From: Capitella teleta
Taxonomy: Eukaryota; Annelida; Polychaeta; Capitellidae
Length of the DNA: 64,000 bases
Direction: 5' to 3'
NCBI GenBank assembly: GCA_000328365.1
Contig: KB294061.1
Location: 1,497-65,496, forward strand
In this document: positions 12,129-22,545 of the stretch, one piece after another
How the letters are laid out: each line of letters opens with the position of its first letter
Numbering within the stretch: the first letter of the stretch is position 1
Notes under the pieces: generated by a model
Databases searched by the model: none
What the model was told of the DNA's origin: nothing
What the model saw: the letters and a program-made list of their open reading frames with translations, nothing else
Made by a program: the position numbers and the translations under genes

Positions 12129-13579
12129 ATAATAATAATAATAATAATAATGATAATAATAATATAATAATAATAATAATAATAATAAAAGATAAAAGAT
12201 AAAAGATAAAATGCGGCGTTTGACCAGAAATAAACGACTCTTTAATTGCTTCAGTAGGAGGCTGGGATTGCCTTCCGGTTGTGCTGTTCATCCCAATTTA
12301 CAAGGGGGACGAGCATGGGTTCTATGGTGGTAGAACTGGACCCCCACCCAGATAAATACATGTACTATAATACTATAATATAGGGGGCGGTCCATTGTCT
12401 AACAAGCAGACGACGGCCACACCAACACGAGAAGCTTGGGGATAAGGTGCGCGGGTTACTGAAGTATGGGCATCCGGAGTTCGGACTTGAAATGGAGCCA
12501 CCTCTGCCTTATGGAAGGGCTACATAATCGGTAGTTGTAGAAGGCTGTTTTGCTCAGGCTGCATTCACTGCATTCGTCCGGCGCATGCTCGGAAGAAATG
12601 GTCTTTCGGATTGTCATCAGAAGCCATCAACTGCCTCCTCGTCTCCCCGTGGGCCCCGTGAGGAATGCGTGCAAGCTGTTATCCGGAGCAGGTTCTTCTG
12701 CACCACGATCTGTGTCAAGACGGAAAAGAAAGAGAAGAGGAATTACAATGAAATATAAACATTGTTGTTGACTAGATAATAACGTTATGGTTGTATTTAA
12801 CGTTATGATTTCTGACCCCGATCACCTTCTTTGCCCCGATCTTCGACAATCATAACATATTAATTAATTATTGTTGCCTATTCTTCGCTAGAAGCGTGGT
12901 AAGCAAGAATTACAGAGTGAAAAAGAAAGATCGAAAATTTGGCGCGAAACTGCAGATGATCTAAGTATTGAAAACGAAAGTGATGTCGACTGTCTCGACT
13001 TTTACGAAAGCCTAGGAAAAAATGTGTACTACAATGTATTACATCAGCGTTATCTCAGATATTTTGACTTAGATAAAAGGACATTTAAACGACAGTCCAT
13101 TTGACAATTGTTATTGTGTACATTTTACTCAAAATAAATGTGTTGTTTACAAAACATTCATTCATTAAAATTCACAATGAGTAGGAAATTAGAATTGCAC
13201 CTACCATCACTCCTAAGGTCTTCCGCAATTTGACTCCATATTATATTCTCTGTTAGTTCGGTATCTTTTCCCTCATCTTCTACAATCGTACAAGTTCAAT
13301 AAGCGCCACTACTGGATCATTCTCAGTGTTCGCTCTTCCTCAGGCCGGATGTTTCCTCTTTGAATTCCAATATGGCCAATATGGCCGAATGTAGTCGCGC
13401 ATGCGCAGATCACGCCGCCCGCATTCTATTTTCCAAACGACCCATCTGAATGCGTGCGTTTCCCGCACGCAGAAACGCAGCCGCAAATGTGAACGCGCAA
13501 ACATGAAATAGTGAGATGGAAAATGCTGCGTGCGCGCGGGAAACGCACGCACGTACGCACATATTATGTGAACGGCGCT
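11928..13579. mobile_element. PIF/Harbinger-like DNA transposon, 1652 bp, decayed
   Basis: The ends are inverted repeats: AGCGCCGTTCACAT at the left, the same on the opposite strand at the right (GTGAACGGCGCT at 13568-13579). The match extends inward through GGGAAACGCACGCACGT. Both sides are flanked by TTA (11925-11927 and 13580-13582), the 3-bp target duplication typical of PIF/Harbinger. The interior has no intact transposase. Short open stretches such as 12550-12771 and around 12880-13105 are not recognisable. It also holds a poly(A)/AAT tract. It is best seen as a non-autonomous or internally degraded copy. Confidence 0.7.
12091..12203. repeat. Poly(A) run, then AAT and AAAAGAT simple repeats
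   Basis: About 35 A residues are followed by a long AAT microsatellite and a few AAAAGAT units, inside the PIF/Harbinger-like element. The tract is likely to vary in length and to be error-prone in assembly. Confidence 0.9.
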
Positions 13580-13641
13580 TTATGGCATACTTTTGTTGGT
13601 AATTGTGAAATTTACATCTCCTCCAACACTCGGTTGCGTTA

Positions 13642-13763
13642 CACGAGCCCCAGAACAGAAACCTGGGACCGGGGTCACCCTCTATTCTCTGTCGACAGAT
13701 CCCAAAGGGATTTTATCCTGCCTACTACCATAGACAGTACATGACACACAGGGCCCGACCTTA
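13642..13763 (-). mobile_element. SINE fragment (tail part)
   Basis: Matches the 3' half of the tRNA-derived SINE on the minus strand, including AGGATAAAATCCCTTTGGGA and GGTCCCAGGTTTCTGTTCTG. The tRNA-like head is absent, so this is a truncated copy. It begins only about 60 bp beyond the PIF/Harbinger-like element. Confidence 0.7.
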
Positions 13764-15463
13764 GTCAATTTAATCAATTAATTTCAAAGGAATTACTACT
13801 ATAACAGTGATGCATGTAGAAATTAATGGCACCCAAATTTCCTTTTTATGGGATGTCTTAGCGGATTTGCGCTCTTGTGACTAAATATATAATAACCTGT
13901 TACAACTTGTAAATGTTTTCTGCTTACCGTTGCCGATCTTCTTCACGCCATTTACGATAGTGATCGCCATGTGCTGTACTCTCAGTGTGAATACATGAGA
14001 GACCAGCATACAATAGCTGCCTGCATGCCAATCTAGATACATTAATTGGGCTGTATTTTGATGTTTTATTGATCGCTAAAATCGATTTCATCACTGGTCT
14101 GTACTAAATGAACACATCATTATCGCCACAGAAGTGACCTCAGATTTAATGAACGCATTCTTAGCGAAGTAGATATGTATGACTCACGATGATGCACCCA
14201 CCATGCTGGTCAGTCACTTGTTGGCAAAGGGGTTCACGATCTCCAATGATGATCAATGCATGCATGGCATTATAAATCATGACCCTAGTGTAACAATTAC
14301 TGATCGTATGGGTTCAGGTCGGGTGGCATGATCTGTTAAACATTATTCTGTGGATGTGTTCGAACACCACGTATGGTTGTCCCGGTGATTTTAAGACCTC
14401 TTATTATTTTAACCATCAGCTTAATTGCGGCCAAAATCTGAATCTCGGGCGATTGTACGGCACAATAATAATCATATCACGATAGTATAATATTTTTATT
14501 GTGTAGTTCTAATTCGACTGCAAAGCATAAGGACATTATTCACTCCAGCAGCCAATTCGGCACAAGGTAATTGTTTGAATTTTATTGATTGGTGTAAATA
14601 AGCAGCCAAGCCTAAATTTCCACCATATTGAAGGCGTGACTTCATGTTCGCTGCTCAGACTTCCCCCCAGCATGCCGTGTTGTCAGAATTCATAACGCAC
14701 ATCGGCCAGCCGCCTACTGATGGAGTAGTAACTGAGTAAATGGTGAATAATTCGCTATGCACGGAACATATATGTAATGCACTTTATTACAAATTTTGAG
14801 CTGGCGCCAAAAGCTTTTTATCGTGGCCTATAGTGACCACAGAACATAATGACTCTATGATAATGACTCAATTGCATTCGGTGAGTTATCGGCAGAATGA
14901 TGAACTGTTACACGTAATAACAAATTCACAGTCAGTGGTAATTTGGTGTATCCACCCTAGCCTTGGGAATCGAAGTCAAACAATCCCCCCACCGAGCAAA
15001 ACCGGTAACCGAAGAGAGATCGAGGAAGGATCGAAGATTTCCTTTATGGCGATTCCTTGAAGTCCTTGAGACTACTCTTAGAACACAGAAATGATCTTGT
15101 ACTGAGATAGCACTCGGCCCAGAGTACAGTCTCATGCAGTACAAGCAGCATCATTTCTGAAGTACACCTTCAAAGATAAAAATGGTATTTTGATATGTTT
15201 GCTTATAATTGAACGGAAGTTGGGTTTTTCTTCTCACTTTATGGTATTTTTCCACAAATCTTTATGCCACGGACATACACATACTCGTGCACGTTGTACG
15301 ATAAAATCCGGGGGGGTTAAATTCATCCAAAATCTGAAAACACCCTCGGCTGTTGCAGAGTGGCGTAACTCGACTTGATGTAAAAATGAGGCACACTATC
15401 AAAATGAGGCAAGCATACACCACTATTATTGTGGATCTTTTACTGCGTTGACATTTGACCATT
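13764..15463. other. No gene recognised
   Basis: AT-rich DNA. Open frames at 14833-15060 (plus) and 14932-15144 (minus) overlap each other and are not supported. Confidence 0.5.
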
Positions 15464-15465
15464 TA

Positions 15466-16155
15466 CAGTCAAAGCTCGACTATGGAACTCTGATATATGG
15501 AACTTTCGGTTATATAGAACTAATTTTGGGGTCCCCGCCAGATCCATATCATTTAACATTGCAGATTCAATGGATAATTCGAACTTCGCATTGTTCGAAC
15601 TTCCGGTTAATACGAACCAATTATCCAGTCCCCTGAGCGGAGATGACTTCTGTTATTACGAAACCACAATGTGATAGTCAATCAAAATTCAAGTATTGCT
15701 CATTAAAGCATTATCATACCCCTCTAGAGCAAATGTTGACTGCTAGCGTGTCACTCCTCTTAATCGACTGTGCTATTTCACATCATGCTCTTAATGAATA
15801 TCAAAGCCGAGTGTGTCGCTATTTTGTTGAGCAAGCCGCCGATTTCAAAGTGGCGATCGGTTCCTTTATGTTTTGTTTGTGTGGAGATAACAGAAGTGAT
15901 TACGGTAACCATGCCGAAGAGATCGATCGCTAACATTCCAGGTCGCACCCGACAAAGATATAATTGATGCCATTAAAGAATATAATTCACCCAATCATTA
16001 CGTGTATCATTACGTCAATTTATGAATCATAACGGGGTTTTTTGGGGGTTTTTTTCTCGATAGGAGAATTTGATGTTCTCCTCGAATATAGAACTTTTGA
16101 TATTACGAACTAATTTTTATGGCCCCTGAAGGTTTGTAACAACGAGCTTTGACTG
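15466..16155. mobile_element. Pogo/Tigger-like DNA transposon, 690 bp, non-autonomous
   Basis: A perfect 13-bp terminal inverted repeat, CAGTCAAAGCTCG, is flanked by TA on both sides (15464-15465 and 16156-16157). This matches Tc1/mariner-superfamily pogo elements, whose ends typically begin CAGTNAAA. An internal part near 15910 reads MPKRS and a nearby frame reads IIDAIKEYN. Both recall the N-terminus of a pogo transposase, but no continuous transposase survives. It is an internally deleted copy. Confidence 0.7.
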
Positions 16156-16405
16156 TAGAGTGAAATTTTTATGAAATTCTAATCTTTGAAGAGGGATGTT
16201 GCTGCACCGACTGTTTAATTATGAAATTGACGACAAGAACGGAAGTAGGTTTTTTTGGGTGTGATTTATATGATTATATATAATACGAGGAGCAGAAGAG
16301 AAAAGGATGGTGTAAGAAATAGAACACAGTTTAATGCTCTACTTTTCACAACGACGCCATCATGGAGAACAAGAAACAAAATCCAATTTGTTGGGAAATT
16401 ATTCC

Positions 16406-17009
16406 TTAATTAAGTGTAATCAATTTCCACTTTTTATGTAGAGTAACTGCTTTTTCAAGTTCAGCCACTGACATCAGCTGGTCGTCGAAAATGGCGTCTG
16501 AAACTGATATCCTGAGGAAATCCACCGTTGATTCGGTCTTCCAGTCCGGATTTACCGAACGCTTCAAAATATCGGCGTCTGTGGTGAAGAAGAAAAAAAT
16601 TGTTAAATTTAAACTCACCAAACGAAAACTGAGATCGCTTACGTGTGTTTCCTCATTTGAACAGGAACATGCTTCATCTTTAACATTTCCGTTCTGGTTT
16701 TTAGTTCTTTGAATTTTTCTTGCAGCTGTTTTCGGTTTTGCTTTTACTCGTAATCTGCGAAACTGCTTCTGTTTCCGGCGGCCATTTTTGTTTTTCGATT
16801 TTGATGAAGCTGTGGGTTTTGCGACTTGATTAGCGGGAATCCCAATTCTCAGAAGCTGTTGATAATTTCCCTTGAGGGCAGTCTTCCTGTCGGAGTTGGG
16901 GGTGGTTGGGGCTGGAGCTGTTGGTGTGGGAGGGTGTGAATGTTGTCTTGCTCTCATGATGGCGATCTTGCGGGCGACTGGGCTATTGGGGCGAACTCGG
17001 AAGGCATAC
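16406..17009 (-). CDS. 3' coding exon of an unrecognised basic protein
   Basis: A minus-strand exon follows a good acceptor (TTTTCAG before 17009) and joins in frame with the exon at 17791-17886, completing a Trp codon. It reads YAFRVRPNSPVARKIAIMRA, then a Pro/Thr-rich stretch, then a very Lys/Arg-rich part (GRRKQKQFRRLRVKAK) suggestive of nucleic-acid or nucleolar association. It stays open to a stop at 16406 (about 200 residues). A GTGAGT-like donor and an ACCACAG acceptor near 16585-16630 could mark a tiny intron. Using them shifts frame and ends the protein at once, so the read-through version is preferred only weakly. I do not recognise the family. The 5' exons are not found, and the N gap 0.5 kb upstream may hide some. 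Confidence 0.5.
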
Positions 17010-17790
17010 CTGAAAAGGACAATCTGCATTGGATAATGACAACCTCTGCCCAAGAACAACATGAATTGAGAGTTAAAATAGGCTTTAATTGGTCTTAGCT
17101 TATATGCTGTAAAACATTAAAGTAATATGGTAATTCTTACGCATTACACTTCATTGAAATTGGGTATATTGGATGTTTCATGCTGAGAGACATTTGGATA
17201 AAAATGAAACAAACAAACAAAATAATTACTCAGCTTATATTATGCACATACATTTATTTACCTTTTGTTTAGAATAACATACGGAAATAGCATGATTAAG
17301 ACAGGAAAACTTAAATAATTACCATCAATTATCAGATGAAGTTATGAAATTATACATGTATTATTTTATATTTCAGCTTATATTGATTCTCCGTAAATAT
17401 AATCGAGAATGCATAAAAGGAAAGTGAAGTAGGTATGTGTGAACCATTAAAGGGTGTGCCACTTTCCAGATGAATACTAATGATTAAAACAAAATGATAA
17501 AACCTGAAGATTAGACACAAAATGACTTTATAATAAAGGGTATAATCAAACCATTACGAGGCTTGAGTATAAGTGAGCAAGCTGAGATATTTTTGTTACC
17601 AAGAAATCATTCCATTTCTCAGAACAAAATATGCAAGTACGCAATACCCATCCAATATGTGCAAGTACCTTATACGTCTAACATCAATTGCGTTTGATAT
17701 TCATGCAAAAATAGGAAAATGCATCCTTGTTGTACACATCCAAAATTTTGAAGCACACACGACACAAACATGCCATGATGTAATACCTAC

Positions 17791-17886
17791 CAATTGCAAA
17801 GGTCGAAGCAGACGCTGTAGCTCTGTCGTTGTTCGTACATGCAGAGACCAGTGCAGAAAGCCGAAGCCCTTTCCTGGTAATCAGTG
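17791..17886 (-). CDS. Internal exon of the same unrecognised protein (Cys-rich)
   Basis: This 96-nt stretch is bounded on the minus strand by AATTTCCAG (acceptor) and GGTAGGT (donor). It is open in only one joining phase, as TDYQERASAFCTGLCMYEQR and then QSYSVCFDLCN plus two bases. Those two bases complete TGG with the first base of the exon at 17009. The matching phase is good support for a real intron of 781 bp (17010-17790). Four cysteines lie within 20 residues. The exon before it must end after two codon bases and was not found. Confidence 0.55.
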
Positions 17887-17889
17887 CTG

Positions 17890-20800
17890 GAAATTAAGAT
17901 AAGTTTAGCAGTGAATTGTCTCAGAGGAGGAGGATTGAGCAGTGTATACATTAGTCCCTTATCGTGAGCTAGCAGGGGCTTAATGGGGGGGCGTGACCCG
18001 TGTGCGACTCTCAGTTCGGTTGCGTGTTTTACCCCATTGCTCTGTCACGTTTTGGACTTGTGGACATGTGCCTAGAGTTTTGTACAAATGCAGCATCATA
18101 GCTTAGTTGTGAGACATAAAGATCGATTATGCATGCTGGAATGGACGTTTAGTACCTCATGTGTGGTGCTGGGTTGTGTAATGTCAAGTTGGCATGCCAC
18201 AGAGATACAATGGAGGTGTGGTCGAAGTTGCTCAAAGGCTAATTTCAAATATGCCTTATAGGCTTATAGATCTACTTCGATTATTAAATACAATAAATAA
18301 AATATATAAATAAATATTGTATACAATACATATACACGTACAACGATAATTGGAGTATATCCAACGTGTACATTTCATTTTTCTTTTTCTTTTTAAATNN
18401 NNNNNNNNNNNNNNNNNNNNNNNNNNNNNNNNNNNNNNNNNNNNNNNNTCATGCTCCCTCGCATGAGAGGGCACTGCATGTCAATGTGGTCATGCTCGAT
18501 TAACAGCACGTGGAACCTGCATCGACGGTCAGGTTGCTTCGACGCGTCGGTGACAGATCATAGGCCTTAAGGCGAGGAAATTCAACTATATATTTAGATG
18601 CAAAAGAAATGCGCCTCTTTGGTTGCGACCAAACCACAGTCAGCATCGACGTCATTTTACATTTGTTATAAATTGAACCACTTGCGCACGTAAATGTGAT
18701 ATTTCCAAGAAAATGAATAGCATTAGCATGATATAATCATGAACAATCGACAAGGAGCCTGAAACGCTATCACTTTGAGGCATTCAGAACGTAGATGATC
18801 CACGCTTGATTTCGTTTCTTCTGCTTGATGAGATTGTGGTGTCTTGTGATTGATACATCGTATCTGATTTAAAATTTGCGCTTGTGGTGCTCGGATCAAC
18901 TAGCTCCAAGCTTCAGAAGGCTTCTGCATAATTATATGCTCTCAGGAATTCATCCATCATTCGTTCCATATAAAAGCCTCTATCTCAATTTTACTTATTG
19001 TTCATTCGAGATTATTTTTTTTATTTTTTTTTTTTTTTGCGCAGTACACACCTAGCAGAGTGGAGTGAGAGCACTTCTGGAATGTTATAGCATGGAAGGT
19101 TTGCAACATCTTATAAACACTTTACATAAAAACCTCCTTATACTTACTATCGCTTCTCTCTGCTCTGCATGCCACTCCTCTTCACAGCAGTGAACTGCAA
19201 CGAGATATGTCATTCAAATTACGACAAAAAAAACTCAAATCCGATGATAATGCAAAAGAAAACTAAATTTTGCATAGAAAGTAATACACACAATCTTTCG
19301 GAGCACACACACGCAAAAACACAAATGTTTCCGGGTTTGTCTAAGCCCCGTGCTGTCTCGTAACGGGAACACAATGGATGAGCATGGCCTGGAAGCTCTT
19401 CTCGGCGCTACACTCATTCGTCACAATCATTCTCGGAATCCAGGCACGAAGCAAAGAGAGACATGCGTATGTCAGCCTCTTTCATTATGCAAATGTGTGA
19501 AAACGCGACCAAGCAAAATATTGTATACATAAGGTACACTGTCGATCGAGAGTATAAGCAAATAAGACATCCCCACTGAAGAGCGTGCCGCTCGGATAAT
19601 TTAAGCATCATTAGATGAGATAGACACGGGGAAGGAAATCTCAACTTGATTAGCTCAATTTACATCCGTAAAGAGCTTGAACACTCGCGGTGCGCCAGTC
19701 AGGTACACATGTTGATTAATTCCTCGGAAGGATATTTCATGGGGTGACACAGAAGGCAAGGGGCGGGGAAGGCCAAGACAAGACGCGCATGTGCCATCTA
19801 GAGCAGAGTGATTGAATTTTCCGCGTCGGTTGATAGCAGCGGAAATCGAACTGTCAGGAGAATGTCATTGTTTTTTCTGATTTATAATCTTGATAATGAA
19901 TTACCGAGACAGACAAATGGGGACCCCACCTTAGTACACGTATTGCATAAAATTGCCATATAATCCCTAAAGCAAGATATTGCACCAAGTAAAAGACATT
20001 ACTGAATAAATTTGATGAAAATTCAGTTCATTCTGTGTGAGAATCCCTGTACCCAGTGGATCTGAGCTGCAATTTTATAATCTGTATTTTCTGTTCTCTG
20101 TTTGTGGAACACGTGGAATAGAAAGATATCTAGGACAATATGCTGTCAACAATGGCTCGTTTCAGACTCTGTTCCAAGTCATTCATGAATATTAATCCTG
20201 AAATTGAAAAATCACAGATCTTTTCTGTATCTCACTTACATAATCAGTCACACAGGGATCCAAGAATCAAGATTTCCTTCTTATGTTTTGCTATTCGATT
20301 AACATATCATTGGAAATGGAAGCAAAACACGGCGACCACATCCAACTTCAAAGCAGAGTGATTCGCGGAGAAGCAATTTTTTTCTGAGAGATCTTTTGCC
20401 ATTGATGTCTAAGGACGGGTTCCTCTTCCAATCAAGCATTTGAGAGTGAGGCTTGCCTTCAGAGACCATCTTGGCGGACCGAACTGTGGTTGGACTGCCA
20501 TCTCAAATGACTCGCCGCATGCAATAGATCTCAACGACTCATTTCTTGTGTGTTTAGTCAGGACCAACAAAGAATTGGTATTAGTCTGTCGTCTGGCACG
20601 GTGACTGACAGCTGTTTGTTGTAAACACGTGTATAAGACCACGACTTGAAGTCTTTCTATATTATTCCCATAAAATCGACTTGAGCCCTTTCTATTTCAT
20701 TTGAATATCAAGATCAGATGTTATCAAGCGGATCAGAAACAATACATTCATCAAAAAAGACTCGGTCTATTATCAGTTGTCAATGCAGTTCTTGCTATCA

Positions 20801-21487
20801 CATAGAGCCAGGCATTCAGCAGATAAAACGAATCAGCAATCCGACCACGTGGTGGTCTGTGCTTTCTAATGATGCAGGTATTGCGTGTCGAGTGAGGATG
20901 TCAACCAGCGATTGTTGGAAGGAAGAAAGGCAAGATGAAAGGCACAGGTGTGGCCTAGAGAGGGATGCCAAATGTGCGAATGGTTCTATATGGGGTGACT
21001 ATTCAGACATTAATGTGGGGCTAGAAAAAAAGACCGCCATTCTGGTTACGTGTATTCTGGTCATGCTGAGGCCTCATAATTATGACTATCCAATCACATA
21101 CATCTCCGGAAACGGGAGTTATAGAGAATTGACCAACACTGGAATTTGGCATGCAGATGGCCACATCTTGGAAATGGAAAATTTTACGGTTCATGCGTGG
21201 CAACGATTTATACACATTGGTTCAAGGGGGATGGAGTAACTAGTTGGTCTATAGAAACGTGCGCCAATGTACTTTTAGTCACCAGTGACACTCTTGATAG
21301 GGATCCATTTTAACAGCTTATTGTCTGACCTTTCAACTCTCAATGAGGCAAACGAACCTTTATGTTCCAAATGCAAATTAAACTTTTAAGCTAAAGCGGG
21401 ACCTCTATTCGGAATCTCTTTAGTCGTCTTTCATAAATGCAAAGATACCAATTTTGAAACAATCTGTCTGTTTGAACTGAAATCCAA
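17890..21487. other. No gene recognised; includes the assembly gap
   Basis: Upstream exons of the 16.4-17.9 kb gene may lie here or further right but were not found. Open frames at 20140-20361, 20409-20642 and 20718-21239 have no recognisable domain or splice context. A T-rich run is at 19014-19038. Confidence 0.45.
18399..18448. other. Assembly gap of 50 N
   Basis: Exactly 50 N. A round gap length is often a placeholder, so the true length may differ. A T-rich stretch leads directly into it. Confidence 0.99.
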
Positions 21488-21775
21488 GACCGATTAAAAT
21501 ATAATTTTCTTATTCCGAGAGAATGGCTTGCAACCCAATGGGTGCAAGATTTCCTTTATCAGAGCTGCAGATTCAACCAAAACCGATTAAAATGCGATAT
21601 TCTTATTCGGGCAAAATTGCTTGAAACGAAATGATTGCGAGATTTCCGTTATCAGAACTGCTGAGAGGTCTACTCACTCGCGGCTCCGATGTTAACAATA
21701 GGAGCTTGAATTGCATCGGGGATACCACACCCTTATGAAATCGAACGTTATATTGAAATTTGATGTATTTAGGAA
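21488..21775 (+). repeat. Dispersed repeat family A, copy 2, with a local tandem duplication
   Basis: Two diverged units of about 92 bp stand in tandem, starting at 21488 and 21580. Each begins ACCGATTAAAAT, runs through a TTCTTATTC block and GAGATTTCC-like words, and reaches AGAACTGCTGAG or AGAGCTGCAGA. The second unit continues into the family A body found at 1670 and 22351. Confidence 0.55.
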
Positions 21776-22350
21776 TCAAAAGGCGTATTTGTCTTTTGAG
21801 ATTTGTCTTTTGATGAACAAATCCATGGGCAACCCCTGGTTCCATCCATGACACATAATTATACACGCCGTGAAACTTAGCTTAAATGACTGGCAGCATA
21901 AGATATCACGTGACCATTCATAATTAATTGCACCCTAACATGTCCCTATCCAACAATTAGCGTCTAACAAATCAGGCCTCCATTATTCACAATAATGACG
22001 ACGAATGATGTCATTGATGAGAAAACTCAAGACAATTAGGTACCTTGCTTAAATCTATTGTACTCGAGCTGTAAATATATGCAGTATAAGACCCGATTTA
22101 CCATGAAGATATAAAATATGGGAAGGGGCGCAATATTGCTTGGAAACCAAAAGGTCGAAGAGGAATAAGAGGAATACAGACACAATGTCAAACCCGACTT
22201 GGCTATCGCTATTACACAAATATTAGAACTTTACCCAAGGGATTATTTTTGAGCAGGGGATGTTTAAACTGTGATAGATTCGGCCTGTGATTCTGGATCT
22301 GAATCACTTTCCTGAAGCGGTGCTGAAGGAGGTAATATCTTAATAGCCGA

Positions 22351-22545
22351 TGAATCACGATTTCTCGTGAGACTCAGAATAGCTTAAAACGAAAACAATG
22401 CGAGATTTATGTCATAAGAACTGCTGAAACGACTGCTCATTCGAGGCTCCCATTGTTAACAACCGAATAATTGCGTCATCACACCCGCATGAAATCGAAC
22501 GCGGGAAAAAAAGGAGATTTCAAACCTTTCAAAATGTAATGTGAA
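22351..22545 (+). repeat. Dispersed repeat family A, copy 3
   Basis: Matches copies 1 and 2 from CAGAATAGCTTAAAACGAAA through AGAACTGCTGA, GAGGCTCCCATTGTTAACAA and ATGAAATCGAAC. It lies about 600 bp right of copy 2 in the same orientation. Confidence 0.55.

Noticed and set aside
16491-16712. Plus-strand frame MASETDILRKS opposite the unknown gene
   Set aside because: It overlaps the minus-strand exon, which has matching splice phases, so it is likely an antisense shadow.
20718-21239. A 173-codon open frame on the plus strand
   Set aside because: No recognisable domain, mixed composition and no start, splice or poly(A) context. It seems to be chance.
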